Counted from the first letter of the stretch, positions 7,733 through 16,179 are shown. The stretch is DNA of 64,000 nt from CADEFQ01 sp050185195 (GCA_050185195.1 JBFWZQ010000008.1:69916-133915), one strand, 5' to 3'. Numbers and translations are program-made. Notes: a model not told the origin generated them from the letters alone.

Positions 7733-9595
7733 ATGAAGCGATCCGTGCTGCCCGCCCTGCTGTTCGCGCTCCTGCCGACGCTCGCGCCAGCGGCAGACTG
7801 GCCGGTACGCGACCTCGCCGTTCTGGAGGACCCCGGCGGCCGCGAGACGATCTCCACGGTGCGGCAGGCAGGTCCCGCGCAGGCGTTCCAGCCGTTGCAC
7901 GGTGGCTTGTCGGCCGGCTACACGCGCGGCGTGCACTGGTTGCGATTCACGCTGGCGGCGCCGCCTCCGGGCGCCAACGGCGAGCGCGTGCTGCTGCTGG
8001 AGTTCGCGCCGCCCTATCTCGATGACCTGCGCGTGTTCGTCCCGGATCGGGCGGCCGCCACCGGTTTCGACGAGACCCGCTTCAGCGACCGCCTGCCTTT
8101 CGCATCGCGCGCCTACCCCTATCGCAGCTTCATGCAGCGCATCGCCTTCGCGGATGCAGAACCGCTGACCGTGTACGTGCGCCTGCAGACCCGCAGCAGT
8201 TCGGTGCTGGTTGTCCGTGCGTTGCAGCCTGCGGACTTCGTCGCGCACGTCACCGATGAGTACGCGCTGCTGGGTGTCTTCGCCGGCCTGCTGGTGGCGG
8301 GCCTGGTGAGCAATCTTGCCTTCGGTGCGGGCAGCCGCGATCCCTTGTTTCGACCCTTCGTGCTGTTCCTCTCCGCCACCCTGTTGCTGCTGGCCGGCAT
8401 CAACGGGCTGCACGCGCAGTACCTGTTGCCGCGTTCGCCCGCGTTCGCCGACTTGTGGGTGCCGCTTTCGGTCGTGCTGATGGTCCTCGCCGGCACGCAC
8501 TTCTATCGCAAGGCGCTCGCGATCGACGGCGCGTCCCGGTGGATGCAATGGGTGTTTCGCGGCGTCTCAGGGCTGGCGGTGCTGTGCCTGCCGACGCCAT
8601 TCATCGGCATCTACACCGAGGCGGCCCTGGCGCTGATGTATGCCGCGCTCGTGATGATGCTGGTCGGGCTGTGGCGCGGAATGCAGCTGTGGCGCCGTCG
8701 CACGGGGAGCGGCCTGGTCGTGCTGGCGCTGGTGCTCAGCTTGTCGGGATCGCTCGGTACGGCATTGACCCTGGTGGGTGTGCTGCCGGGGCATTTCTGG
8801 CTGATCTACGGCACACAGCTGGGCAGCCTGGGCACGCTCGCGAGCCTGCAGCTGTTGATCGCCCGGCGCGCGCGCGCCCTCGCGGCCCAGTCTGCCGATG
8901 TGCGGGCGGCTGCGCGGCTTGCGGAAGCGGTGGCCGACAGCGAACGCGAGGCGCGCCACACCCAGCAGCGTTTGCTGTCGATGCTGACGCACGAACTCAA
9001 GACGCCGTTGTCGGTGATCCGCATGCGCCTCGGTACGCAGGAGCCTTCACCGCAGATGCGTGCGCACGCGGACGGCGCGGTCGACGAGATCGCCGGCCTG
9101 ATCGACCGCTGCGAACTCGCCGAGCGGCTCGGGAACGAGCGCCTCACGCCGCGGCGCGAGGCCTGCGCACTGGATGCGCTGCTGCGCGAGCTGGTCCGGC
9201 AGCGCGATCCCGGCGGGAGAGTGCGGCTTGCATTGCCGGAAGGATCGCTGGCCACCACCGATCCGGTGCTGCTTCGTGCGGCGGTCTCGAACCTGATCGA
9301 CAACGCCATGAAGTACGCGCCGGCGGCTGCGATCATCGACGTGGCGGTGATGGATCGGCCGCGCGAAACACGGCCGGGCTGGTGCGTGCGCGTGGCCAAT
9401 CCACCGGGACCTGCGGGTCGACCCGACCCAAGCCGCGTGTTCGAGCGCTACTATCGTGCGCCGGGCGCGCATGGCCAGAGTGGCTCCGGCCTCGGGCTCT
9501 ACATCGTCCAGGGGCTCGCCACGCTGCTGGGCGGGGAGTTGCGCTATCGTTCCGGTCTCCCGCAAATCGTGTTCGAACTATGGTTGCCCCGCTGA
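7733..9595 (+). CDS. 7TMR-DISM sensor histidine kinase
   Basis: Membrane sensor kinase of 620 residues. In order: signal peptide (about 1-21); a periplasmic 7TMR-DISMED2-type beta domain (about 25-165, with RGVHWLRFTL, and PYLDDLRVFVP); seven predicted membrane segments (about 180-385); a short coiled linker; a HisKA domain with SMLTHELKTPLSVI (phosphorylatable His about 420); and an HATPase domain with N box NLIDNAMKYAP and G box SGSGLGLYIVQGLA. The ligand is unknown; this sensor class often binds carbohydrates. It overlaps the response regulator gene by 16 nt, so the two form one system. The start at 7733 places the signal peptide correctly. Confidence 0.88.
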   Translation: MKRSVLPALLFALLPTLAPAADWPVRDLAVLEDPGGRETISTVRQAGPAQAFQPLHGGLSAGYTRGVHWLRFTLAAPPPGANGERVLLLEFAPPYLDDLRVFVPDRAAATGFDETRFSDRLPFASRAYPYRSFMQRIAFADAEPLTVYVRLQTRSSSVLVVRALQPADFVAHVTDEYALLGVFAGLLVAGLVSNLAFGAGSRDPLFRPFVLFLSATLLLLAGINGLHAQYLLPRSPAFADLWVPLSVVLMVLAGTHFYRKALAIDGASRWMQWVFRGVSGLAVLCLPTPFIGIYTEAALALMYAALVMMLVGLWRGMQLWRRRTGSGLVVLALVLSLSGSLGTALTLVGVLPGHFWLIYGTQLGSLGTLASLQLLIARRARALAAQSADVRAAARLAEAVADSEREARHTQQRLLSMLTHELKTPLSVIRMRLGTQEPSPQMRAHADGAVDEIAGLIDRCELAERLGNERLTPRREACALDALLRELVRQRDPGGRVRLALPEGSLATTDPVLLRAAVSNLIDNAMKYAPAAAIIDVAVMDRPRETRPGWCVRVANPPGPAGRPDPSRVFERYYRAPGAHGQSGSGLGLYIVQGLATLLGGELRYRSGLPQIVFELWLPR

Positions 9596-10278
9596 ACATC
9601 CTGCTGGTCGAAGACCACGACGCATTGCGCGAGGTGACTCGCGAAGTACTCGCGCGGCAAGGCCATCGGGTGATGGCGCTCAGTCGTGCCGAATCGCTGT
9701 CGGAGCTGCCGGCCGAATGGCGCACGGAACTGGCCGTGCTCGACCTCAACCTGCCGGGCGAGGATGGCCTGTCGCTGGCGCAACGCCTGCGCCGGGAACA
9801 ACCCGGCGTCGGGATCGTCATGCTCACGGTGCGCGGGCAGCTCGAGGAACGCCTGGCGGGCTACGAACACGGTGCCGACATCTATCTCGCCAAGCCGACC
9901 GACCCGCAGGAACTGTGTGCCACCGTGGCGGCGCTGGGCCGGCGCCTGCACCGGGCGGATCCCGGTGGCCGGGCAGAGGCTGCGTTCCGGCTCGATTGCA
10001 CCCGCCAGATCCTGGGCACGCCGCAGGGCCCGTTGTCGCTGCGGCCGGCGGAATTCAATGTGCTGGAGGGACTGGCATCTGCGCCCGACCAGCGCCTCGG
10101 CCATTCACAACTGCTGGAGCGGCTCGGCAAGCCCGACGATCCGCAGGGCAAGGCGCAGCTCGAAGTCATCATCTCGCGCCTGCGCAGCCGGCTGGAAACC
10201 CGGGGCGCGCCGGCCCGCTCCATCATTGCCGAGCGCGGCCAGGGCTATCGGCTTTGCCTGAAGATCGAGATCGCCTGA
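9580..10278 (+). CDS. OmpR/PhoB-type response regulator
   Basis: A 232-residue two-domain regulator. The receiver has the acidic pair in LVEDHD, the phosphoacceptor Asp at about 55 (LAVLDLNLPG), Thr in MLTV and Lys at about 105 (IYLAKPTD). The C-terminal winged helix contains LSLRPAEFNVLEGLA and ends near the wing GQGYRLCLK. The ATG at 9580 lies inside the end of the kinase gene, consistent with translational coupling. Targets are unknown, but four phased TGCAAG repeats start 20 nt after its stop, the arrangement expected of a binding site for this regulator class. Confidence 0.88.
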   Translation: MVAPLNILLVEDHDALREVTREVLARQGHRVMALSRAESLSELPAEWRTELAVLDLNLPGEDGLSLAQRLRREQPGVGIVMLTVRGQLEERLAGYEHGADIYLAKPTDPQELCATVAALGRRLHRADPGGRAEAAFRLDCTRQILGTPQGPLSLRPAEFNVLEGLASAPDQRLGHSQLLERLGKPDDPQGKAQLEVIISRLRSRLETRGAPARSIIAERGQGYRLCLKIEIA

Positions 10279-10298
10279 GGCGGTGTATCCCGCATATC

Positions 10299-10346
10299 TG
10301 CAAGTTATTGCAAGCGAGCGCGGTTGTTCCTGCAAGTCCCTGCAAG
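10299..10346 (+). promoter_or_regulatory. Four phased TGCAAG direct repeats, candidate OmpR-type operator
   Basis: TGCAAG occurs at 10299-10304, 10309-10314, 10331-10336 and 10341-10346. The spacings are 10, 22 and 10 bases, so all four lie on nearly the same helix face. Paired hexamers at 10-11 bp spacing are the normal site type for OmpR/PhoB regulators. A weak -10 (TGATAA, 10371-10376) lies 24 bases beyond the last repeat, as in activator-dependent promoters. That the upstream-encoded regulator binds here is inference. Confidence 0.5.
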
Positions 10347-10405
10347 CTTCGGGCAAAAACTTCCTGTACCTGATAAGAACATTCACGCTGCGGTCGTGCC
10401 GGGCC

Positions 10406-10432
10406 TAAAGACCCGCGGGCCAGGGCCGATCT
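10406..10432 (+). promoter_or_regulatory. Sigma-28 (FliA)-like promoter
   Basis: TAAA (10406-10409), then exactly 15 bases, then GCCGATCT (10425-10432). This matches the flagellar sigma factor pattern TAAA-N15-GCCGATaa in spacing and in the GCCGAT core. Transcription would start near 10440 and run right. No protein gene on the plus strand follows, so the product would be a non-coding or very short RNA. No flagellar gene is in the window, and a chance match is possible. Confidence 0.35.
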
Positions 10433-10437
10433 GCAAT

Positions 10438-10535
10438 CAGGTTCGATAGCGCCATGGATGGCGGCCCGGCGACGACCGGGGGCCGGCAGGGAGCAACCGT
10501 CGCCCCGATTGCGCAGGGAAGCGCGATCGGGGTGC
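10438..10535 (+). ncRNA. Candidate structured small RNA with GGA-bearing hairpins
   Basis: The gap between the response regulator and the sco gene can form a chain of hairpins. CGCCA/TGGCG encloses loop TGGA (10450-10463). CCCGG/CCGGG encloses CGACGA (10465-10480). A 12-bp stem at 10503-10514/10521-10532, with one G-U pair, encloses AGGGAA. A further AGGGA lies near 10488-10492. GGA in exposed loops is the recognition element of CsrA/RsmA, so a CsrA-sequestering RNA is one reading. The alternative is that the last stem simply ends the minus-strand nirK-nirV-sco transcript 23 nt after the sco stop; it lacks a T-run on either strand. Confidence 0.25.
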
Positions 10536-10554
10536 GCGGGGGCTGGCCCGCCTA

Positions 10555-11100
10555 TCAGGGCTCGAGGGCGGCGGTTATCTCCGGATCGACACGACCCAGC
10601 AACGAGCTCTGGCGGCGGATCTCGCCGTCGCGCGACAGCACGGTCACGATGCTCGAATGATTGAACTCGCCATCCGGGAGCTGGCGGTACTGGATGGACA
10701 GCAGCGCCGCGATCTTGCGCACGGTCGCCTCGTCGGCGGTCGCGAGCGTCCAGCGCGACAGGTCGATGCGACGGGTCTTCGCGAGTTCGGCGAGCGCCGC
10801 CGGCGTGTCGCGTTGCGGATCGACCGACACCATCAGCACGCGCAGGCCAGAAGCAACCTTCGGGTCGAGCGAGCGCTCGACGGCGCGGATCGTGTCGATC
10901 AGCAGCGGGCAGGCGGCGGGGCAGCTCGCGTAGAACATGGTGATCACGACCGGGTGGCCGCGATACAGGTCGAGGCCGATCGGCTGGCCCGCCTGGTTCG
11001 TCAGGGCCGCGTCGAGGTGATAGATCGAGGCCGGCGGGTCGGCGGCCCGCGCGGCGCCCGCGATCGCGATGGTGGCCGCAAGCACTGCAAGCACCTTCAT
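10555..11100 (-). CDS. SCO1/SenC-family copper chaperone
   Basis: Thioredoxin-fold copper-binding protein, 181 residues, with an N-terminal signal peptide (MKVLAVLAATIAIAGAARA). It has the family CxxxC in FYASCPAACPLL and the third copper ligand His in FNHSSIVTVL, so it looks competent. It is the last gene of the nirK-nirV-sco run and its ATG overlaps the preceding stop (ATGA). The context suggests delivery of copper to the NirK precursor in the periplasm rather than to an oxidase, since no oxidase genes are near; this partner assignment is inference. Confidence 0.9.
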   Translation of the reverse strand: MKVLAVLAATIAIAGAARAADPPASIYHLDAALTNQAGQPIGLDLYRGHPVVITMFYASCPAACPLLIDTIRAVERSLDPKVASGLRVLMVSVDPQRDTPAALAELAKTRRIDLSRWTLATADEATVRKIAALLSIQYRQLPDGEFNHSSIVTVLSRDGEIRRQSSLLGRVDPEITAALEP

Positions 11101-11858
11101 TTCACGTCTCCCGCGCAGCGAAATCCCATCGTCGACGACGTGTAGCTCGCGCGCATGCTGGAGAGCATCGCGATGCGCATCAGCGTCGCGTAGTTCTCCT
11201 TCTCTTCCATGGTGAGGGCGCCCGAGCCGCAGAACTTCATGATGTCGGGATCACCCTGCTCGCGGTTGTCGCCCGAGACCATCATCGCGCCGAGGTCCTC
11301 GATCCATTCCCATACGAGGCCGTGCAGGTCCTGGACGCCGTAGGCATTGGGCGGCGTGACGCCGACCGGTGGAAGGGTCGGGCCCGCCGGGCGCGAATAC
11401 CACGAGATGATTCGATCCCGCCACGCGGGGTCGTCACGGCCGTCACGCCGCGTCTCGCTCGCGGCCGCGGCGTACTCCCATTCGTACCAGGTCGGCAGGC
11501 GCTTGCCCTTCGCTTCGCAATAGGCGCTCGCTGCAAACCAGCTCACCTGCACGACAGGCTGCCTTGCGAGCGCGTCGCCCGGTTGGGCGTCCGAGGCCCA
11601 GTGCCGCAGGTAACCCTCATTCGCAAATACCCGCGCGACGCGGTCGCGTCGCCACTCGGGCCGTTCGCGCACGAAACGCGCGAACTCGGCATTGGTCACG
11701 GGCAGGCGGTCGAGCGCAAACGGCGCCACCGTGACTTCCTTGACACCCTGTGCGGGCGGCAATACCGACCGGAAGCGCCCGCCCGGCAAGTCGACCGCAA
11801 GACAGGCCTGCGCCGCCGCGAGGGCGGCGCAGGCCGCGATCGGGGCGAACCGCCTCAA
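11097..11858 (-). CDS. nirV: NirV-like formylglycine-generating-enzyme family protein
   Basis: A 253-residue exported protein of the sulfatase-modifying factor/FGE fold: signal peptide (about 1-20), then FALDRLPVTNAEFARFV, PVVQVSWFAASAYCEAKGKR, LPTWYEWEYAAAA, YGVQDLHGLVWEWIEDL and a C-terminal GFRCAGD. Genes of this type next to nirK are called nirV in denitrifiers; their biochemical role is unsettled. The catalytic cysteine pair of true FGE is not evident. The start is TTG at 11858, overlapping the nirK stop (TTGA), and the stop overlaps the sco start, so all three genes appear translationally coupled. Confidence 0.82.
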   Translation of the reverse strand: MRRFAPIAACAALAAAQACLAVDLPGGRFRSVLPPAQGVKEVTVAPFALDRLPVTNAEFARFVRERPEWRRDRVARVFANEGYLRHWASDAQPGDALARQPVVQVSWFAASAYCEAKGKRLPTWYEWEYAAAASETRRDGRDDPAWRDRIISWYSRPAGPTLPPVGVTPPNAYGVQDLHGLVWEWIEDLGAMMVSGDNREQGDPDIMKFCGSGALTMEEKENYATLMRIAMLSSMRASYTSSTMGFRCAGDVK

Positions 11859-13348
11859 TGCGCCGCCCCTTCGGGCCGCTTGGTCGTCGCGCGGATTTTA
11901 GCGACGTCCTGCTTGGAGATCGCAGGGCCACTGTTGCCCCAGCTGTTGAGCGCGTAGGTGAGGATGTTCGCGACTTCGTCGTCGGTGAGCTGGCTCATCG
12001 GCGGCATTACCGAGTTGTAGGTGTTGCCATTGACGGTCACCGGGCCCGAGAGGCCGTTCAGCACCACTTCGATCGCGCGCTTCGGATCCTTCAGCAGGTA
12101 GTCGGACTTCGCGAGCGGCGGGAACACGTTCGGCAGGCCCGCGCCATTGTCCTGGTGGCAGGTGGAGCAGGTACCCCTGAAGAGCACGCCGCCGGCTTCG
12201 ACCTGCTGCGCCTTCGTCAGCGTACCGGTCTCCCTGGCGGTGGCGGCAACGGCCACGGGCGCGAGGCTGGTCACCTTGTCGCCGATGTACATCTCGTCGA
12301 CCTGCTTGCCCGAGTAGACGAGCGGATTCTCGGCGCCGCTGACTTCCATGATCGCGAGCGCGCCCTTGTTGAAGGCGCGGAAGATCGAGTGGTCGACCAT
12401 CACGTAGCTGCCCGGCACTTCGGTGTGGAACTCGACGGTCACCGCGCCGCCCGCCGGGATCAGCGTCGTCTGCACGTTTTCCTGGAAATGCGTGCCGCCT
12501 TCGTACTGGACCTTGTCGAAGATCTCGCCGATGAGGTGGAAGCTCGACACGAGGTTCGGCCCGCCGTTGCCGACGAACATGCGGATGCGCTCGCCGGTCT
12601 TCGCCTTGAGCGCATTCGGCCCCGTCATCGAGGTTTCAGCGCCGTTGAACAGCACGTAGGTCGGGTTCTCGTCGATGGCCTTCTGCATGTCGAAGGGCTG
12701 GTAGCCCTTCTCGCGGTACTTGCCGACCGTGTAGAAATCCCCCTGCATCACGTAGTACTCGTGATCGACCGGCGACAGGCCCTCCGGTGGTTCAACGAGG
12801 ATCAGGCCATACATCCCGTTCGCGATGTGCATGCCCACCGGAGCCGTGGCGCAGTGGTAGACGTACAGGCCCTGGTTCAGCGCCTTGAACGTGAACTGCG
12901 TGCGATAGCCGGGCGCCGTGAACGTGGAGGCCGCGCCGCCGCCCGGTCCCGTCACGCCGTGCAGGTCGATGTTGTGCGGCATCTTGCTCGACGGGTGGTT
13001 CTTCAGGTGAAACTCGACGGTGTCGCCCTGGCGCACGCGGATGAAGCTGCCCGGCACCGTGCCGCCGAAGGTCCAGAACGTGTAGTTCACGCCCTCGGCA
13101 ATCTCCATTTCCTTCTCGATGACCTCGAGTTCGACGATCACCTTCGCCGGGTAGTTGCGGTTGGTGGCTGGCGGCACGTGCGGCGGGCTCGTGAGCACCG
13201 CCTCGATGGGCTCGCCCTGCGGCGGGCCGAAGTCGCCCTTGCGCGATCCGCCGGTTTCAGCGGTGTGCGTGGCCTGGGGCTTTTCCTGCGTGCAGGCGCC
13301 CAGCGTGAGGGCGGCCGCGCAGGTGAGCAGGACGAGGAACTTGTTCAT
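11855..13348 (-). CDS. nirK: Copper nitrite reductase NirK with C-terminal cytochrome c domain
   Basis: Reduces nitrite to NO in the periplasm. The 497-residue product is a predicted lipoprotein (LTLGAC, Cys19). Two cupredoxin domains follow: MPHNIDLHG carries type 1 and type 2 histidines and the active-site Asp, YHCATAPVGMHIANGMYG gives His, Cys, His and Met ligands, and SSFHLIGEIFDKV supplies the last type 2 His. A cytochrome c domain with CSTCH and MPPMSQLTDDEV is fused at the C-terminus. The ATG at 13348 is preceded by GAAAG; longer frames are not needed. An FNR-type box lies 71-84 nt upstream, inside the end of sirB2. Confidence 0.95.
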   Translation of the reverse strand: MNKFLVLLTCAAALTLGACTQEKPQATHTAETGGSRKGDFGPPQGEPIEAVLTSPPHVPPATNRNYPAKVIVELEVIEKEMEIAEGVNYTFWTFGGTVPGSFIRVRQGDTVEFHLKNHPSSKMPHNIDLHGVTGPGGGAASTFTAPGYRTQFTFKALNQGLYVYHCATAPVGMHIANGMYGLILVEPPEGLSPVDHEYYVMQGDFYTVGKYREKGYQPFDMQKAIDENPTYVLFNGAETSMTGPNALKAKTGERIRMFVGNGGPNLVSSFHLIGEIFDKVQYEGGTHFQENVQTTLIPAGGAVTVEFHTEVPGSYVMVDHSIFRAFNKGALAIMEVSGAENPLVYSGKQVDEMYIGDKVTSLAPVAVAATARETGTLTKAQQVEAGGVLFRGTCSTCHQDNGAGLPNVFPPLAKSDYLLKDPKRAIEVVLNGLSGPVTVNGNTYNSVMPPMSQLTDDEVANILTYALNSWGNSGPAISKQDVAKIRATTKRPEGAAH

Positions 13349-13388
13349 TGTCTTTCCCGTTTCAGGCCGGTCGATCGACCGGACCGTA

Positions 13389-13835
13389 TCAGAATAGGGG
13401 GGCGCCAAACAGCGGTCGCTGACCCAGGTCAAGGGCGGCCGGATGATGCAGCAGGCCGAACGGATCGTGCGTGCGGGCGACACTGATGATGAAGACATAG
13501 ACCAGGATGGCCAGCACCCAGCAGGTGACACGCACCTGCCGCGTGCCGCCGCGTTTCAACGCGAGGCTGCCGAGCCCGATGTAGACGGCCAGCAGCAGCA
13601 CCTTCACGGTGAGCCAGGCATGCACGAACGGGTACTGGTGCACGATCGTGACCAGCATGAGCGCCGCGGTGAAGAGCACGGTGTCGATCGTGTAGCTGAG
13701 CCAGCGCAGCGGCCAGGCCATCGTCCAGCCGGCCCCGAAGTGGGCGGCGAGCCCCCGCGCGAAGAGCAGCCCGCCGCTCAGCACGACCGTCAGGACGTGC
13801 ACCCACTTGATCTGCGTGTAGAACTCAGCCAACAC
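13389..13835 (-). CDS. SirB2-family membrane protein
   Basis: A small hydrophobic protein (148 residues if started at GTG 13835; TTG 13832 is an alternative) with four predicted membrane segments, beginning WVHVLTVVLSGGLLFARGL and including LMLVTIVHQYPFVHAWLTVK. It matches the SirB/SirB2 family of unknown function. Its start overlaps the end of the NO reductase gene, so it is probably translated from the same message, and it may support assembly or electron supply of the reductase (inference). Its 3' end contains the FNR-type box of nirK. Confidence 0.72.
   Translation of the reverse strand: MLAEFYTQIKWVHVLTVVLSGGLLFARGLAAHFGAGWTMAWPLRWLSYTIDTVLFTAALMLVTIVHQYPFVHAWLTVKVLLLAVYIGLGSLALKRGGTRQVRVTCWVLAILVYVFIISVARTHDPFGLLHHPAALDLGQRPLFGAPLF
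13419..13432 (-). promoter_or_regulatory. FNR/Dnr-type box upstream of nirK
   Basis: Minus-strand TTGACCTGGGTCAG, a TTGAY-N4-RTCAR inverted repeat of the FNR/ANR/DNR type. It ends 71 nt before the nirK start codon and lies inside the 3' coding end of sirB2. It shares 12 or more of 14 bases with the boxes at 16180 and 18151. Confidence 0.75.
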
Positions 13836-16125
13836 TCTTCTCTGGCTCGTTGCCCGCTGCCCGCCGCCCGTCGGCGGCCGCGTCGAAGGCGCGGCCGCGC
13901 GGTGCCACCCACAGGCGCAGCACGAACAGGGCGAGCGCCAGGGCGCCGACACTGAATATGGTATCGCCGGGCACGCGCATCCACACGAGCAGCTGGATGA
14001 TCGGCTGCTGCATGAGATCGGCCGAGCGGGCGTACCAGTAGCCCTGGTCGATGGCCGCATTCAGCTGGATCACGCCGATCGGCAGCAGCGTCAGCAGCGC
14101 CATCAGCGACAGCCCGATGTTGAGCGCCCAGAACGAGGTCTTGAGGGCACGCTCGTTCCAGATGACGAGCGGCCGGATACCCCGCAGGCAGAAGAGCATC
14201 AGGCCGATGCCGAGGAAGCCGTAGACACCGAACAGCGCCGTGTGGCCGTGCAGCGGCGTCAGGTTGAGGCCCTGCATGTAGTAGAGCGGCAACGGCGGAT
14301 TGACGAGGAACCCGAAGAGGCCCGCGCCCACGAGGTTCCAGATCGCCACGGCCGTGAAGAACATGATCGGCCAGTGGTAACGCTTCATCCAGGGCGTCGC
14401 CCGGCCGAGCTTGTAGGTATGCCAGGCCTCGAAGCCGACGAAGGCGAGCGGGACGACCTCGAGCGCCGAGAAGCTCGCGCCGAGCGCGACCACCGCCGTC
14501 GGCGTGCCCGTGAAGTACAGGTGGTGCAGCGTGCCGAGCACGCCGCCCGCCATGAACACGATCGTCGCGAACAGCACGGCGACCGTCGCGCTGCTCGTGC
14601 GCAGCAGGCCGAGGCGCGTGAAGAGGAACGCCATCACCGCGGTGGCGAACACCTCGAAGAAGCCCTCCACCCACAGGTGCACGACCCACCAGCGCCAGTA
14701 CTCGACCATCGAGAGGTGCGTGTGTTCGCCCCACATCAGGCCGGCGCCGTAGAAGATGCCGATGCACACCGTCGAGAGGAACAGCAGCAGGGTGATCGAT
14801 TTCGACTCGCCACCCTTGCGGATCGCGGGCCACAGGGCGCGGCCCACGAGCGTCAGCCAGATGCCGAGGCCGAGGAACAGGAACCACTGCCAGAAGCGCC
14901 CGAGGTCGACGTACTCCCAGCCCTGGTGGCCGAACCAGAAGTTGTGCTCGAGGCCGAGCTTCTGCATCACGGCGAACCACTGGCCGGCGAAGGCGCCGAC
15001 CACGATCACGATGAGGCAGGTGAAGAGCAGGTTGACGCCGAGGCGCTGCAATTTCGGCTCATGGCCGGAGATCGCGGGCCCGATGTACAGGCCCATGCCG
15101 AGCCAGGCCGTCGCGATCCACAGCACCGCGAGCTGCGTGTGCCAGGTGCGGGTCAGCGAGTAGGGCAGGATTTCGGAGAGCGCAAAGCCGTAGGCCTCCT
15201 GGCCCTCGACCTGGTAGTGCGCGGTGATGGCGCCGAGCAGGATCTGCGTCAGGAAGAGGGCGATCACGAGCCAGAAGTACTTGGCGGTCGCCTTCATCGA
15301 CGGCGTCACGGTGATCGCCGCGAGCGGGTCGGTCGCGGGCAGGGTGATTGGCTCGTCGTGGCGCTGGCGCGCATAGTGCCAGCCGAGCAGGGCGATGGCC
15401 GCGATCAGGAAGAGCACGCTGAACACCGTCCAGATGAGCAGCTGGCTCGGCGGCACGTTGCCGACGAGCGGGTCATGCGGCCAGTTGTTCGTATAGGTGA
15501 TGTCCTGGCCCGGCCGTTCGGTCACGGCCGACCACGACGTCCACCACACGAAGGCGGTGAGCGCCTCGCGATAGTCCGCCTCGCGCACCGTGGCTTCCTT
15601 CATCGCATACGCTTCGCGCAGCGGCTGCAGCGCGGGATCGTCGCCGAAGAGTGCCGTGTAGTGGCGCGCCACCGCGGCGATGGCGGCCGCTCGCTGCGGC
15701 GATAGCGTGATCGTGCCGGTCGCGGCGTCGTAGGTGTTGTGCCGCAACTGCGGTCGCACGCGCGCGGCGAGGCTCGCCTGCACTTCGTGGTCGAGTTCCG
15801 CATAGCTGCGATTCGTGTCGCGCGCGGCTTCGATGTCGAGCGCGGCGAGCGCTTCGCGATGCAGCCAGTCGGCCGTCCAGTCGGGCGCGACGTAGCCGCC
15901 GTGTCCCCAGATCGAGCCTAGCTGCTGTCCGCCGATCGACTGCCAGACCTGCCGGCCCTTTTCGATGTCGGCGCGCGTGAACACCGTCTCGCCGGCGGTC
16001 GTGACGACCTTCTCCGGCATCGGCGGCATGACCCGCAGGATCTCGCCTCCCACCGCCAGCAGCACCGCGAACGACGCGGCCAGCAACACACCCAGACCCA
16101 ACCATAGCTTGCGATTCGCGCTCAT
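13825..16125 (-). CDS. norZ: Quinol-dependent nitric oxide reductase (single subunit, qNor)
   Basis: Reduces 2 NO to N2O in the cytoplasmic membrane using quinol. The 766-residue protein has the N-terminal extension of quinol-type enzymes (GRQVWQSIGGQQLGSIWGHG), which replaces the separate NorC cytochrome, and a 12-14 helix oxidase core. Heme and FeB ligands appear in RTWHTQLAVLW, HLWVEGFFEVFA, GTLHHLYFTG and PLHGHTALFG. The ATG at 16125 follows GGGAG; a TTG 15 nt earlier is not used. An FNR-type box lies 55-68 nt upstream. The last codons derive from half of a dispersed 7-nt repeat element (13840-13873). Confidence 0.95.
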   Translation of the reverse strand: MSANRKLWLGLGVLLAASFAVLLAVGGEILRVMPPMPEKVVTTAGETVFTRADIEKGRQVWQSIGGQQLGSIWGHGGYVAPDWTADWLHREALAALDIEAARDTNRSYAELDHEVQASLAARVRPQLRHNTYDAATGTITLSPQRAAAIAAVARHYTALFGDDPALQPLREAYAMKEATVREADYREALTAFVWWTSWSAVTERPGQDITYTNNWPHDPLVGNVPPSQLLIWTVFSVLFLIAAIALLGWHYARQRHDEPITLPATDPLAAITVTPSMKATAKYFWLVIALFLTQILLGAITAHYQVEGQEAYGFALSEILPYSLTRTWHTQLAVLWIATAWLGMGLYIGPAISGHEPKLQRLGVNLLFTCLIVIVVGAFAGQWFAVMQKLGLEHNFWFGHQGWEYVDLGRFWQWFLFLGLGIWLTLVGRALWPAIRKGGESKSITLLLFLSTVCIGIFYGAGLMWGEHTHLSMVEYWRWWVVHLWVEGFFEVFATAVMAFLFTRLGLLRTSSATVAVLFATIVFMAGGVLGTLHHLYFTGTPTAVVALGASFSALEVVPLAFVGFEAWHTYKLGRATPWMKRYHWPIMFFTAVAIWNLVGAGLFGFLVNPPLPLYYMQGLNLTPLHGHTALFGVYGFLGIGLMLFCLRGIRPLVIWNERALKTSFWALNIGLSLMALLTLLPIGVIQLNAAIDQGYWYARSADLMQQPIIQLLVWMRVPGDTIFSVGALALALFVLRLWVAPRGRAFDAAADGRRAAGNEPEKSVG
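13840..13873 (+). repeat. Half copy of the heptamer repeat element in the 3' end of the NO reductase gene
   Basis: CTCTGG (13840-13845) is followed by three 7-nt units TTGCCCG, CTGCCCG and CCGCCCG (13850-13870). This is the same layout as the right arm of the intergenic elements near 48451, 51649 and 57538. Here it encodes part of the reductase C-terminus on the minus strand. Confidence 0.6.
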
Positions 16126-16179
16126 CGATCGATCTCCCAATGATGCGGGAGATGCTGCGGCGCGGCCCGCGTGCCCTCC

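Noticed and set aside
10380..10470. Cyclic di-GMP riboswitch in the gap after the response regulator
   Set aside because: GGCCTAAAG and later GATAGCGCC looked suggestive, but the conserved receptor core and the required pairing order are missing, and no gene follows on that strand.
11750..13486. Long plus-strand open frame (578 residues) opposite nirK
   Set aside because: It is the antisense shadow of nirK, rich in Arg, His and Gly without any family motif; GC-rich codon use creates such frames throughout the window.
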